Below, piece by piece: positions 16,262-26,325 of a stretch of 64,000 nt of DNA. The notes below the pieces were generated by a model, which saw only the letters and a program-made list of their open reading frames with translations, was not told the DNA's origin and did no database searches. The stretch is from Winogradskyella ouciana (GTDB taxonomy: Bacteria > Bacteroidota > Bacteroidia > Flavobacteriales > Flavobacteriaceae), in assembly GCF_009709615.1 (NCBI RefSeq), contig NZ_WJYA01000004.1:620001-684000 (forward strand). Reading direction: 5' to 3'. The translations under genes and the position numbers were made by a program. Numbering within the stretch: the first letter of the stretch is position 1; each line of letters starts with the position of its first letter.

Positions 16262-18895
16262 ATGGAAATCCCATCAAAATATAATGCGCTGTCAGTAGAA
16301 AAGAAGTGGTATGACTACTGGATGGAGCACAGTTATTTTCACTCAACACCAGATGAAAGAGAGCCCTACACCATTGTAATTCCTCCTCCAAATGTTACTG
16401 GAGTATTACATATGGGTCACATGCTTAATAACACCATACAAGATGTGTTAATACGTCGTGCAAGATTATTGGGCAAAAATGCGTGTTGGGTACCAGGTAC
16501 AGACCATGCTTCTATTGCAACCGAAGCTAAAGTTGTTGCTAAGTTAAAAGCGGAAGGTATTGATAAAAATGACTTATCTCGCGAGGAGTTTTTAAAGCAT
16601 GCTTGGGATTGGACAGAAGAGTATGGTGGAGTCATTCTAGAACAGTTAAAGAAATTGGGCTGCTCTTGTGATTGGGACAGAACCAAATTTACCATGGATG
16701 ACGATATGTCTGAAGCGGTAATCAAAGTTTTTGTAGACCTATACAATAAAGGACTCATTTACAGAGGTTACAGAATGGTAAATTGGGATCCAGAAGCAAA
16801 AACAACCTTGTCTGATGAAGAAGTTGAGTACATAGAAAAACAAGGAAAGCTATACTATGTCAATTATAAAGTTGAAGGAAGCGATGAGACATTGACTATT
16901 GCCACAACACGTCCTGAAACCATCTTAGGTGATTCGGCCATCTGTATTAATCCCGAAGACCCAAGACATCAAAACCTTAAGGGTAAAAAAGCGATTGTAC
17001 CAATTTGTAATCGTGTTATTCCTATTATAGAGGATGACTATGTAGATGTAGAGTTTGGTACAGGCTGTTTAAAAGTAACACCAGCACACGACGAAAATGA
17101 TAAGGTTCTTGGTGATAAGCATAAGTTAGAGGTTATAGACATCTTTAATGATGATGCAACCTTAAATAGTTATGGTCTGCATTTCCAAGGACAAGACCGT
17201 TTTGTAGCTCGTAAAGCGATAGTTAAAGAGTTGGAATCCTTAGGGCAGATTAATAAAATTGAAGATTATACCAATCGTATTGGAATTTCCGAACGTACCA
17301 AAGCGATCATCGAACCTCGTCTAAGTGACCAGTGGTTTTTAAAGATGGAAGATTTGGCTAAACCAGCTATAGATGCTGTGTTAAAGAATGATGAGGTTAA
17401 ATTGTTTCCAAAAAAGTTTGAAAACACCTATCGTCATTGGATGGAGAACATAAGGGATTGGAATATCTCTCGTCAATTACTTTGGGGACAGCAAATTCCT
17501 GCTTATTACTATGGTGATGGCAAAGAAGATTTTGTTGTTGCTGAGAATGAAGAAGATGCTTTAAAATTAGCACGAGAAAAAACAAACAATCAGCAACTAA
17601 CAACCAACGACCTAACACAAGATACTGATGCACTAGACACGTGGTTCAGCTCATGGTTATGGCCAATGAGTGTATTTGATGGTATTCGAAATCCAGAAAA
17701 CGAAGACATAAAGTACTACTATCCAACGAACGATTTGGTAACAGGACCAGATATTCTATTTTTTTGGGTGGCTCGTATGATTGTTGCAGGTTATGAGTAT
17801 AAGGACGAAAAACCTTTTGAAAATGTCTATCTCACAGGATTGGTGAGAGATAAGCAACGTCGAAAAATGTCTAAGCAATTAGGAAATTCTCCCGATGCTT
17901 TAAAGTTGATTGAAGAATATGGTGCAGATGGCGTACGTGTTGGATTATTACTGAGTTCTGCCGCAGGAAACGATTTGATGTTTGACGAAGCCTTATGCCA
18001 ACAAGGAAAGCAATTTGCTAATAAAATTTGGAATGCCTTTAGATTGATTAAAGGTTGGGAAGTTGATAATAATATCACCCAACCGAACTCAAGTAAAATT
18101 GCTATCGAATGGTTTGAAGCTAAATTTCAAAAGACCATTGTAGAGATTGAAGATCACTTTAGTAAATATAGATTGAGCGATGCCTTAATGGCAACGTATA
18201 AGCTGATTTGGGATGATTTTGCATCTTGGTTATTGGAAATTGTTAAGCCTGCTTACCAACAGCCTATTGATAAGAAAACTTTGGAAGAGGTTATATCTAT
18301 ATTTGAAAACCTCTTACGTATTCTTCATCCTTTTATGCCATTCTTAACTGAAGAAATTTGGCAGTATATAGAAGAACGCTCTCCTGAAAATGCTCTGATA
18401 GTTTCAAGATGGCCAGAGAAAAAACTGATCAATGAACAATTGATTTCTGAGTTTGATTTTGCAAGCGAGGTTGTATCTGGTATAAGAAACATTAGAAAGC
18501 AAAAGAATATAGCCTTCAAGGATGCTATTGGTTTCTCTGTTGTTAATAATGAAAATGAAGCTTCAACTTTTGATGAGGTTATCGCTAAACTCGGTAATTT
18601 AGAAAGCTTCGACTATGTAAAGGAAGCAGTCGATGGTGCGTTGACATTTAGAGTAAAATCCAACGAATATTTTATTCCGATGGAAGGTAGCATCGATGTA
18701 GAAGCAGAGGTTAAAAAATTAACTGAAGAATTAAATTACACAGAAGGTTTTCTTAAGTCTGTTCAGAAAAAATTGTCTAATGAGCGTTTTGTAAATAATG
18801 CACCAGAGCAAGTTGTAGCATCTGAGAAAAAGAAAGAAGCGGATGCACTGGCTAAGATAGAAACAATTAAAACAAGTTTAGATAGTTTAAAGTGA
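16262..18895 (+). CDS. valS: Valyl-tRNA synthetase
   Basis: A class I aminoacyl-tRNA synthetase that charges tRNA-Val and edits misactivated threonine. The 877-residue length fits the bacterial enzyme. Seen: [15 protein letters not shown] with the HIGH motif (HMGH, about residues 44-47), the CP1 editing region ([13 protein letters not shown] and VTPAHDEND), the catalytic KMSKQ loop in the second half, an anticodon-binding domain, and a C-terminal coiled-coil arm (about 810-877). It is a single gene with a promoter box upstream and a terminator downstream, convergent with rodA. Confidence 0.98.
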   Translation: MEIPSKYNALSVEKKWYDYWMEHSYFHSTPDEREPYTIVIPPPNVTGVLHMGHMLNNTIQDVLIRRARLLGKNACWVPGTDHASIATEAKVVAKLKAEGIDKNDLSREEFLKHAWDWTEEYGGVILEQLKKLGCSCDWDRTKFTMDDDMSEAVIKVFVDLYNKGLIYRGYRMVNWDPEAKTTLSDEEVEYIEKQGKLYYVNYKVEGSDETLTIATTRPETILGDSAICINPEDPRHQNLKGKKAIVPICNRVIPIIEDDYVDVEFGTGCLKVTPAHDENDKVLGDKHKLEVIDIFNDDATLNSYGLHFQGQDRFVARKAIVKELESLGQINKIEDYTNRIGISERTKAIIEPRLSDQWFLKMEDLAKPAIDAVLKNDEVKLFPKKFENTYRHWMENIRDWNISRQLLWGQQIPAYYYGDGKEDFVVAENEEDALKLAREKTNNQQLTTNDLTQDTDALDTWFSSWLWPMSVFDGIRNPENEDIKYYYPTNDLVTGPDILFFWVARMIVAGYEYKDEKPFENVYLTGLVRDKQRRKMSKQLGNSPDALKLIEEYGADGVRVGLLLSSAAGNDLMFDEALCQQGKQFANKIWNAFRLIKGWEVDNNITQPNSSKIAIEWFEAKFQKTIVEIEDHFSKYRLSDALMATYKLIWDDFASWLLEIVKPAYQQPIDKKTLEEVISIFENLLRILHPFMPFLTEEIWQYIEERSPENALIVSRWPEKKLINEQLISEFDFASEVVSGIRNIRKQKNIAFKDAIGFSVVNNENEASTFDEVIAKLGNLESFDYVKEAVDGALTFRVKSNEYFIPMEGSIDVEAEVKKLTEELNYTEGFLKSVQKKLSNERFVNNAPEQVVASEKKKEADALAKIETIKTSLDSLK

Positions 18896-18920
18896 ACTAA
18901 GTAAATTTTGACAATTAATA

Positions 18921-18955
18921 AAAAAAAAGGCTACTAATTTAGTGGCCTTTTTTTA
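18921..18955. terminator. Bidirectional terminator between valS and rodA
   Basis: AAAAAAAAGGCTACT then AGTGGCCTTTTTTT around a 5-base loop, with one wobble pair in the stem. The A and T runs on both sides serve valS on plus and the mre-rodA operon on minus. Confidence 0.85.
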
Positions 18956-18956
18956 T

Positions 18957-20237
18957 TTACCATTCGTTAATCTTATTGCTATCTAACTTTATAAAGATAA
19001 ACAGTAGAATTGTAAAGCCCCAAAGTCCTGAGCCACCATAACTAAAAAAAGGTAGAGGAATACCAACCGTAGGGATTAAGCCCATAACCATACCAATATT
19101 AATGGTAAAATGCACAAAGAGAATAGAAGCCACACCATAACCATAGACACGGCTAAATTGTGACTTTTGTGATTCTGCCAAATACAGGACCCTAATAATA
19201 AGAAGCACAAATACCAAGACTACAAAACTACTACCCAAAAAACCCCATTCTTCACCAACCGTGCTAAATATATAATCGGTTTCTTGTTCAGGTACAAATT
19301 TACCTGTGGTTCTGGTACCTTGTAAGAATCCTTTTCCTGTTAATCCACCAGAACTTATGGCCTGTTCGGATTGGATGAGGTTATAGGCTTCATCCTTTTT
19401 CATCCGCTCTAGTTTCACTGGGTCTTTTTCCAGTCGTAACCAAAGACTGATTCTGTTTTGTTGATGAACTTTTAGACCATGCTCGTAAAATAATTTTACA
19501 CCATAAGAAAATCCTATAGCTACGCCCAAGACAAGCAAATATTGCAGAATAGACGCTCTTTTCTTTTTTCTTAAAAAATATCGTAGTCCCAAAACAATTA
19601 AACAGGCCATAGCAGTTGTCACCATACCAAATTTCAATGCCAGAACTGCCAATATTATCAATGATAATGCTACAATAAGATAGATTTGTTGCAGGCCTTC
19701 TCGATAAAAAACAAAGAAAAACGAAAGGTAAACAATAGTACTACCTGCATCATTTTGAAGTAGTATCAATAGTGCTGGTACAAATATGATGGCAACAACC
19801 CGTAATTGGTCTTTTAGGGTTTGCATATTAGTCTGTAGATCACTTATATACTTGGCAACTGCCAAAGCTGTAGCAAATTTGGCAAACTCACTAGGTTGTA
19901 GAGTCATGCTGCCAATGGCATACCACGAGCGTGCGCCATTAATCTCTTTGCCGAATAAAAATAAACCCATCAATGCCAATAGTGCGACGAGATATATGAT
20001 ACTGGCAAAGCGTTCATAAAACTTGGCTTCAAAAGAGAGAATCAGTACGATGAGCACAAATGTGAGACCTATGAAAATAAGCTGTTTTCCATAAAGTTGT
20101 GAGGTGTCAAAGTAATTGACGATATCGCCATCATGCGATGCCGATAAGATATTGAGATACCCAAAACCAACCAGTAATAAGAATAAGATGATAGTTAGCC
20201 AATCAAATTTAAAACGTCTTTGGTTTTCTCTAAGCAT
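18957..20237 (-). CDS. rodA: Rod shape-determining glycosyltransferase
   Basis: A SEDS-family integral membrane peptidoglycan polymerase that works with PBP2 in elongation. The 426-residue protein has about ten membrane helices and the family signatures: LQPSEFAKFATALAVAKY, a large extracytoplasmic loop, GFLQGTRTTGKFVPEQETDYIFSTVGEE (conserved loop, about 270-310) and the final PLPFFSYGGSG. It is the last gene of mreB-mreC-mreD-mrdA-rodA, three bases after mrdA, and its stop abuts a strong terminator. Confidence 0.96.
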   Translation of the reverse strand: MLRENQRRFKFDWLTIILFLLLVGFGYLNILSASHDGDIVNYFDTSQLYGKQLIFIGLTFVLIVLILSFEAKFYERFASIIYLVALLALMGLFLFGKEINGARSWYAIGSMTLQPSEFAKFATALAVAKYISDLQTNMQTLKDQLRVVAIIFVPALLILLQNDAGSTIVYLSFFFVFYREGLQQIYLIVALSLIILAVLALKFGMVTTAMACLIVLGLRYFLRKKKRASILQYLLVLGVAIGFSYGVKLFYEHGLKVHQQNRISLWLRLEKDPVKLERMKKDEAYNLIQSEQAISSGGLTGKGFLQGTRTTGKFVPEQETDYIFSTVGEEWGFLGSSFVVLVFVLLIIRVLYLAESQKSQFSRVYGYGVASILFVHFTINIGMVMGLIPTVGIPLPFFSYGGSGLWGFTILLFIFIKLDSNKINEW

Positions 20238-20240
20238 ACA

Positions 20241-22181
20241 TTAAGACTTTGGGATTTCGGCTTTAAGTTTCAACAGGTTTTGAAATTCTTCTTCACTTAT
20301 TGGTTCTAATGTAGTTTGTCTATTAATGCCAAAGGATTCACCTGAATATGGTTTTTCGTATTCATGCTCAAGTGAATAACGAAGCACAAAATTCTCCATA
20401 TCCTTTCGGGTAATTTCGCCTCTAATGTAATATTCTATCATTAAACTTGCCATTCTTCCTGCAAATCGACTTCCAAAATATCCGTTTTCAACAAAAACTG
20501 CTATAGCAATTTTCGGATTGTCTTTTGGAGCAAATGCTACAAATATGGAGTGGTCTGTAAGTTGAGTTTTAACACTATCTATGATTGCAAAGTTTTCTGC
20601 TGTACCAGTTTTTCCACATATGTCGATACCTTTTACTTGCAACATATTTGCCGTCCCTTTGTTGTAAACATCATACATGCCTTCTACAACAGGTTCAAAA
20701 TGCCGTTTATCTATGGTAGTATGGTTTGGAGTCGTAAATTTCGTGGGTATGGTTTCTCCTTCTATATCTTTAATAATGTGCGGTGTATAATAGTAACCAC
20801 GATTACCAATCGCTGCTGCCATATTTGCTAGCTGAATAGGAGTTGCCAATACCTCTCCTTGGCCAATAGCATTAGAAATAGTAAAAGTAGTGTACCATCT
20901 GTTTTTACCGTAAGCTCTGTCATAAGTGGCTGCAGTTGGTACTTTTCCAGGCTGACCAACCGATAGATCGTTATTTAGGTAATCGCCTAGGCCAAAACTT
21001 TTGATGTGCTTACTCCAATTGTCCATGCCTTCTGCTGGAGTGTCATATTTATCCATTATCCTCCTGTAAACATTGGCAAAGTAAGCGTTACATGATTCAT
21101 AAATACCTATATTCATATTCGCTGGACTTCTATGGGCATGGCATCCCATTTTACGGTTACCGTACCGATAACCCATCGCACAACTAAAACGTTCCTCTGT
21201 AGTAACCACACCCTCTTGCAATGCCACTAAAGCATTTAAAGTTTTAAATGGCGAACCAGGTGGGTACATGGCTTGAAGCCCTCTATCGAATAAAGGTTTT
21301 GCAATACTATCTCTATAAAGTTTATTAAAGTTCTCTGAGCGATTCCTACCTACCAATAAATTAGGATTATATGAAGGGCCTGAGACCATAGCTAAAATTT
21401 CACCAGAACTGGGCTCAATGGCAACAATACCACCTCGTTTGTTAGTCATTAAAAGCTCACCATAAGCCTGAAGTTGAGAATCTATAGTAATAGTTATATC
21501 TTTTCCTGGGACAGGTAATGTGTCAAGTTTGCCTTCTTTAAAAGGGCCTATATCTTTATTAAATCGGTCTTTTTGAATGAACTTAATCCCTTTTACACCT
21601 CTGAGGATGTCTTCATAAGTTTTTTCTACACCTTGCTTACCAATTAAATCCCCCAGTTTATAATAAGGTTGTTGGGCAATAATACTGCGATTAACTTCTC
21701 CAATATCACCAAGTACATTGGCGCCAATTGTGGTTTGGTATGAGCGTAATGAACGTTTTTGAATATAAAACCCTTCGTATTTTCTCATTTTTTCCTGTAA
21801 AACGGCGTAATCCGTTTTAGACAATTGAGGGACAAAAGGTGAAGGAAGTCGAGGTGAATAATTTGTGGCTCTTTCTAATTTTCTGGCATAATCTTCCTTT
21901 GTTATTTTTAAGAGTTTACAGAATTCATTTAACTCCAAAGAATCCAAAGGTTCTACTTCCCGTGGTATTACCATGACGTCATAAGAAGGCTGATTAGCAA
22001 CCAAAAGCTCACCGTTTCTGTCATAGACATAACCACGTTTGGGGTAGTTGTAAACTTTTCTGATGGCTGTGTCTTCAAAAACATCATATTCATAACCACC
22101 ATAGATTTGGAGATAGAACAAGCGCGCTATAAAAACAAGACCAACAAGTACAACAGTAGTTAGGAGTAATAGTTTTCTCAT
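20241..22181 (-). CDS. mrdA: Penicillin-binding protein 2 (elongasome transpeptidase)
   Basis: A class B PBP that cross-links new peptidoglycan along the cell side wall. The 646-residue protein has an N-terminal membrane anchor (about 5-22), a pedestal domain, and a transpeptidase domain with the three active-site motifs in order: SxxK as SPFK in PPGSPFKT, SxN as SCN in ESCNAYF, and KTG as CGKTGTAEN. It overlaps mreD by 4 bases (ATGA type) and precedes rodA by 3 bases, which fits the known RodA-PBP2 partnership. Confidence 0.96.
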   Translation of the reverse strand: MRKLLLLTTVVLVGLVFIARLFYLQIYGGYEYDVFEDTAIRKVYNYPKRGYVYDRNGELLVANQPSYDVMVIPREVEPLDSLELNEFCKLLKITKEDYARKLERATNYSPRLPSPFVPQLSKTDYAVLQEKMRKYEGFYIQKRSLRSYQTTIGANVLGDIGEVNRSIIAQQPYYKLGDLIGKQGVEKTYEDILRGVKGIKFIQKDRFNKDIGPFKEGKLDTLPVPGKDITITIDSQLQAYGELLMTNKRGGIVAIEPSSGEILAMVSGPSYNPNLLVGRNRSENFNKLYRDSIAKPLFDRGLQAMYPPGSPFKTLNALVALQEGVVTTEERFSCAMGYRYGNRKMGCHAHRSPANMNIGIYESCNAYFANVYRRIMDKYDTPAEGMDNWSKHIKSFGLGDYLNNDLSVGQPGKVPTAATYDRAYGKNRWYTTFTISNAIGQGEVLATPIQLANMAAAIGNRGYYYTPHIIKDIEGETIPTKFTTPNHTTIDKRHFEPVVEGMYDVYNKGTANMLQVKGIDICGKTGTAENFAIIDSVKTQLTDHSIFVAFAPKDNPKIAIAVFVENGYFGSRFAGRMASLMIEYYIRGEITRKDMENFVLRYSLEHEYEKPYSGESFGINRQTTLEPISEEEFQNLLKLKAEIPKS

Positions 22182-22687
22182 TTTTTGTTTCTACTAAATA
22201 AAATTACAATCAATACACTGAGTATTATAGTGAAAATACTAGAGAATAACGTCTTTTTCAATATTAATAGTATGCTCGAAATGTTAAAAACTTCAAGGGA
22301 AAACAAGACAAAATGATGGATTAAAGTTCCAAAGCTTACATAGGTGATTAGGCTACCTAAATCCGTATTGCTAAACTTAATGGTTTGATGCTCGTATAAC
22401 ATACCAAAAGAGCTTTTTAAAAGCACTGGCCTTGAGTATGCTAAAAATACAGCTGCAGCTGCGTGTATTCCGCCTGAATCAGAAAACATATCTACCAACA
22501 TACCCAAAAGAAAGCTTGTGATTAGCAAAACCATTCTAGTTTCTCTAATTGGGAAAAGAAAGATGAAAATGATGTAAATATACGGGTTGATATAACCCAT
22601 AAAATTAACATTGTTGCACAACACAACCTGTACCAGTAACAGTACAACAAATCGGATGCTATTTGATGCTACAACATTATTCATCAC
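22178..22687 (-). CDS. mreD: Rod shape-determining protein MreD
   Basis: A 169-residue inner membrane protein with about five helices and almost no soluble part; it stabilises the MreC-PBP2-RodA complex. Recognised mainly by position between mreC and mrdA and by its helix-only character with the conserved SFLLGMLVDMFSDSGGIHA segment. It overlaps mreC by 11 bases and mrdA by 4 bases. Confidence 0.88.
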   Translation of the reverse strand: MMNNVVASNSIRFVVLLLVQVVLCNNVNFMGYINPYIYIIFIFLFPIRETRMVLLITSFLLGMLVDMFSDSGGIHAAAAVFLAYSRPVLLKSSFGMLYEHQTIKFSNTDLGSLITYVSFGTLIHHFVLFSLEVFNISSILLILKKTLFSSIFTIILSVLIVILFSRNKK

Positions 22688-23498
22688 TACTGCTTTCTAG
22701 TGTTTTAATTTCTTCTTTATCAAGATTTTCAAGAATGTAAATTGTTCCAATATTGGTCATATCGTTAAACAACTTTACTTGTATGGTGTAGGTGTCTCCG
22801 CTAATATCGGTTTCAAAACTTTCTATTTTACCGATACCAATGCCTTTTGGGAAAATTGCTGATTGCCCACCAGTTACAATCGTATCACCAACCTTTACAG
22901 GTGCAAATTTTGAAACATCAATGAGTTGAGCAAATTCTGGGGAATTGCCATTCCAGATTAAAGAACCTATGTGGTTAGAAGATTTTAGCTTTGCGTTTAT
23001 TCTACTTCTTTTATTTAAAATAGAAAGCACTGTTGCATAATTTTTTGAAGTGTTGTCTATAATACCAACAATACCTTTTGAGGTAATGACACCAAAATCT
23101 TGTTTCACACTATCTTTTTTTCCCTTGTTTATAGTGAGATAATTATTGGTTAGTGAGTAGCTGTTTTTATATACATCGGCTACTAGAACTCTATAGCGTC
23201 CGCTTGAATAACTAGTGTCGATTACAATACTATCTGCGGTTGTTTCCGAATTGAATAATTGTTCTCTAAGCCTTTTGTTTTCTTCTGAAAGGATTTTATT
23301 CTCTTGCTCTAAATCGAAATATTTATCGACTGAATTTACAGCACCGTAAACACCTCCAGTTAATCCATTAGCTGAATTTATAAACTTACTTCTGTGATAG
23401 GAATGCGATTGAATGGTGAGAGCTAAGGCAATGCTAAAAAGCAATAAAAACAACAGAAAGGTTTTGTTTCTTATAACAAAATTGATGATTTGTTGCAT
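22677..23498 (-). CDS. mreC: Rod shape-determining protein MreC
   Basis: A 273-residue bitopic protein: membrane helix (about 12-28), coiled coil (about 55-85), and a periplasmic beta-barrel domain pair (about 100-260) with GVITSKGIVGII, VLSILNKRSRINAKL and VGDTIVTGGQSAIFPKGIGIGKI. MreC activates PBP2 and links MreB to the wall machinery. It follows mreB by 10 bases and overlaps mreD. Confidence 0.95.
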   Translation of the reverse strand: MQQIINFVIRNKTFLLFLLLFSIALALTIQSHSYHRSKFINSANGLTGGVYGAVNSVDKYFDLEQENKILSEENKRLREQLFNSETTADSIVIDTSYSSGRYRVLVADVYKNSYSLTNNYLTINKGKKDSVKQDFGVITSKGIVGIIDNTSKNYATVLSILNKRSRINAKLKSSNHIGSLIWNGNSPEFAQLIDVSKFAPVKVGDTIVTGGQSAIFPKGIGIGKIESFETDISGDTYTIQVKLFNDMTNIGTIYILENLDKEEIKTLESSSDE

Positions 23499-23508
23499 TA
23501 TTTACTTC

Positions 23509-24537
23509 TTATTTTATCAATACGCTTTTGTATTTAGATAAGTTTTTAAGTACAATTCCTGTACCTCTAACTACAGCTCTTAAAGGATCTTCGGCAATAT
23601 AAACCGGTAAATCTGTTTTTTGGGATAAACGTTTATCTAATCCACGTAACATGGATCCACCTCCTGCAAGATAAATACCTGTATTATAAATATCGGCTGC
23701 TAATTCTGGCGGAGTTTGAGATAAGGTTTCCATTACAGAATCTTCAATACGTAAAATGGACTTATCTAAAGCCTTGGCAATTTCACGATAAGAAATATTA
23801 ACCTGTTTTGGTTTACCTGTCAATAGATCACGCCCTTGAACGCTCATGTCTTCTGGTGGTAAATCTAAATCTTCGGTTGCAGCACCAATTTGTATTTTAA
23901 TTTTTTCTGCGGTTCTATCTCCAACATATAGGTTATGTTGTGTGCGCATATAATAAATTATGTCGTTAGTAAATACATCACCAGCAACCTTCACCGACTT
24001 GTCACAAACAATACCTCCAAGGGCAATTACTGCAATTTCGGTTGTACCACCACCAATATCAACAATCATGTTTCCTTTTGGTTGCATAATATCCACGCCA
24101 ATACCAATAGCAGCAGCCATTGGCTCATGGATTAAGTAAACTTCTTTGCCATTAACGCGCTCACAAGATTCTTTTACAGCTCGCATTTCAACTTCTGTAA
24201 TTCCTGAAGGAATACAAACCACCATTCTTAACGCAGGATTGAAAAACTTTTTCTTTAATGCGGGAATATTCTTGATGAACAAACTAATCATCTGCTCAGA
24301 AGCGTCAAAATCTGCAATTACACCATCTTTTAACGGACGAATGGTTTTTATGTTTTCGTGCGTTTTACCTTGCATCATGTTGGCTTCTTTACCAACAGCA
24401 ATAATTTTTCCGCTAATGCGGTCTCTGGCTACTATAGATGGATTATCAACTACAACTTTGTCGTTGTGTATAATTAATGTGTTTGCGGTTCCTAAATCTA
24501 TGGCTATTTCTTCCGTCAGGAAATCAAAAAATCCCAT
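23509..24537 (-). CDS. mreB: Rod shape-determining actin homologue MreB
   Basis: A 342-residue cytoplasmic actin-fold ATPase that forms membrane filaments guiding side-wall synthesis. Seen: IDLGTANTLI (phosphate 1), MIVDIGGGTTEIAVIAL (phosphate 2), HEPMAAAIGIG and YLAGGGSMLRGLD (adenosine-binding). It is the first gene of the cell-shape operon. The 113 bases upstream hold no clear consensus promoter box. Confidence 0.98.
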   Translation of the reverse strand: MGFFDFLTEEIAIDLGTANTLIIHNDKVVVDNPSIVARDRISGKIIAVGKEANMMQGKTHENIKTIRPLKDGVIADFDASEQMISLFIKNIPALKKKFFNPALRMVVCIPSGITEVEMRAVKESCERVNGKEVYLIHEPMAAAIGIGVDIMQPKGNMIVDIGGGTTEIAVIALGGIVCDKSVKVAGDVFTNDIIYYMRTQHNLYVGDRTAEKIKIQIGAATEDLDLPPEDMSVQGRDLLTGKPKQVNISYREIAKALDKSILRIEDSVMETLSQTPPELAADIYNTGIYLAGGGSMLRGLDKRLSQKTDLPVYIAEDPLRAVVRGTGIVLKNLSKYKSVLIK

Positions 24538-24650
24538 GCGCTATTTTAATATTAATTTGGGTTAATCGGGTCAAAATATATGACTACGCGTAAATGTAAT
24601 AAATTATACGTTATTTCTTCGTTTATAGACGTTTATTGCTTTGATTTTTT

Positions 24651-26180
24651 TTAGTGCTTAAAATGACGTGTTCCTGTAAACACCATAGCGACATTATTTT
24701 CATTACAATAATTGATACTTAATTCGTCTTTAATTGACCCACCAGGTTGAATAACAGCAGTAATGCCTGCGTTGTCGGCAATCTCCACACAGTCAGGGAA
24801 AGGGAAGAACGCATCACTTGCCATTACAGCGCCTTCTAAATCAAAATTGAAAGACTTCGCCTTATGTATGGCTTGGTTAAGTGCATCAACACGACTTGTT
24901 TGTCCTGTACCACTTGCACATAATTGCTTATTCTTCGCTAAAACTATGGTATTGGATTTGGTGTGCTTGCACAATTTTGAAGCAAATATTAAATCTTCCA
25001 ATTCGCTTTGCGACGGTGTTGAATTGGTAACGGTTTTTAAATCGTCTAGGCTGTCGGTTTTATTATCTCTTTCTTGTACCAATGCACCATTTAAACAAGT
25101 TCTAACTGTGGTTTTTGGTAATTCTACGTCATTGAGAATTAAAAGAATTCTGTTTTTCTTTCCTTTCAGAATTTCTAAGGCTTCGTCACTAAATGAAGGT
25201 GCAATGACCACTTCACAAAATAATTTATGAATTTCTTCTGCAGTAGCCTTATCAATCTCTGTATTAGAAATTAATATACCACCAAATGCTGAAACTGGGT
25301 CGCCAGCTAAAGCATCCACATAAGCTTGATGCACAGTTGCTCTTTGAGCAAAACCACAAGCATTATTGTGTTTTAGGATGGCAAAAGTTGGGTCTTCGCC
25401 TTTAAATTCCAATATTAAATTTACGGCAGCATCAACATCTAACAAGTTGTTGTAGCTTAATTCTTTACCGTGAAGTTTGGTAAACATGGCATCAAAATCA
25501 CCAAAGAAAAACCCTTTTTGGTGTGGGTTTTCACCATAACGCAAAACTTTACCATTGGTTTTACTGATTTTTAGCGAAGCTATATCGTGATTTTTATTGA
25601 AGTAGTTAAAAATCGCAGAATCGTAATGAGATGATACGTTAAATGCTTTAGCGGCAAATCGTTTTCTGTCATCTTCAGAAGTTTCTCCATTTTTAGTTTC
25701 AAGTAGTTCCAAAAATTCAGCATAATCATCAACCGAAGATACACAAGTGACATCAGCGTAATTTTTTGCTGCAGCTCTGATTAGGGAAATACCTCCAATA
25801 TCAATTTTTTCAATAATATCTTGGTTGCTTGCTCCAGAAGCTACGGTTTTTTCAAAAGGGTAGAGGTCAACAAGAACCAAATCGATTTGAGGAATCTCAA
25901 ATTCTGCCAATTCAGCAACATCTCCATCATGATTTTGACGATTCAAAATACCGCCAAAAACTTTAGGGTGTAAAGTTTTTACACGACCACCAAGAATGGA
26001 AGGGTAAGAAGTGACATCTTCAACAGCAATAACATCGATGCCTAGGTCTTTGATGAATTTTTCTGTTCCTCCAGTAGAGTAGATGGTAACGTTGAGGTCG
26101 TTGAGTTTTTTGACGATTGGTGCCAATCCATCTTTGCTAAATACTGAGATTAGCGCAGAGGACATAGTTTTGTTGCTCAT
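24651..26180 (-). CDS. purH: Bifunctional AICAR formyltransferase/IMP cyclohydrolase
   Basis: Performs the last two steps of IMP synthesis. The N-terminal cyclohydrolase (MGS-like) domain (about 1-190) has ALISVFSKDGLAPIVK, YSTGGTEKF and GGRVKTLHPKVFGGIL; the C-terminal formyltransferase domain (about 195-509) has LRYGENPHQ, LKHNNACGFA and SDAFFPFPD. I start it at 26180 (509 residues, MSNKTMSSALIS), not at the ATG at 26210, because homologues begin with this sequence and the best promoter box (plus 26208-26215) lies inside the longer frame. It is a single gene after the mre operon. Confidence 0.97.
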   Translation of the reverse strand: MSNKTMSSALISVFSKDGLAPIVKKLNDLNVTIYSTGGTEKFIKDLGIDVIAVEDVTSYPSILGGRVKTLHPKVFGGILNRQNHDGDVAELAEFEIPQIDLVLVDLYPFEKTVASGASNQDIIEKIDIGGISLIRAAAKNYADVTCVSSVDDYAEFLELLETKNGETSEDDRKRFAAKAFNVSSHYDSAIFNYFNKNHDIASLKISKTNGKVLRYGENPHQKGFFFGDFDAMFTKLHGKELSYNNLLDVDAAVNLILEFKGEDPTFAILKHNNACGFAQRATVHQAYVDALAGDPVSAFGGILISNTEIDKATAEEIHKLFCEVVIAPSFSDEALEILKGKKNRILLILNDVELPKTTVRTCLNGALVQERDNKTDSLDDLKTVTNSTPSQSELEDLIFASKLCKHTKSNTIVLAKNKQLCASGTGQTSRVDALNQAIHKAKSFNFDLEGAVMASDAFFPFPDCVEIADNAGITAVIQPGGSIKDELSINYCNENNVAMVFTGTRHFKH

Positions 26181-26207
26181 AATGTTGTGTTGTGAATTTT
26201 GATGTTG

Positions 26208-26215
26208 CAAAAATA
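26208..26215 (-). promoter_or_regulatory. Candidate -7 box of purH
   Basis: Plus-strand CAAAAATA is TATTTTTG on minus, an exact TAnnTTTG match. Transcription would begin near 26201, downstream of the ATG at 26210, which supports the start at 26180. No ideal TTG upstream. Confidence 0.5.
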
Positions 26216-26325
26216 AACATATTCACTAGTAAAATTGTAGTGGTAAAACGAGTTTATTTAAGTTTTTTGTAACAATAAATTGTTGAAAACGTCCTATCTT
26301 TAAATTGATTTAATTTTGCCAACCT

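Noticed and set aside
24146..24565. 139-codon plus-strand frame across mreB
   Set aside because: It is antisense to mreB, has no recognisable domain and its pattern is that of a shadow of a conserved gene.
24763..25230. 155-codon plus-strand frame inside purH
   Set aside because: Shadow of purH; low-complexity hydrophobic content and no promoter or domain.
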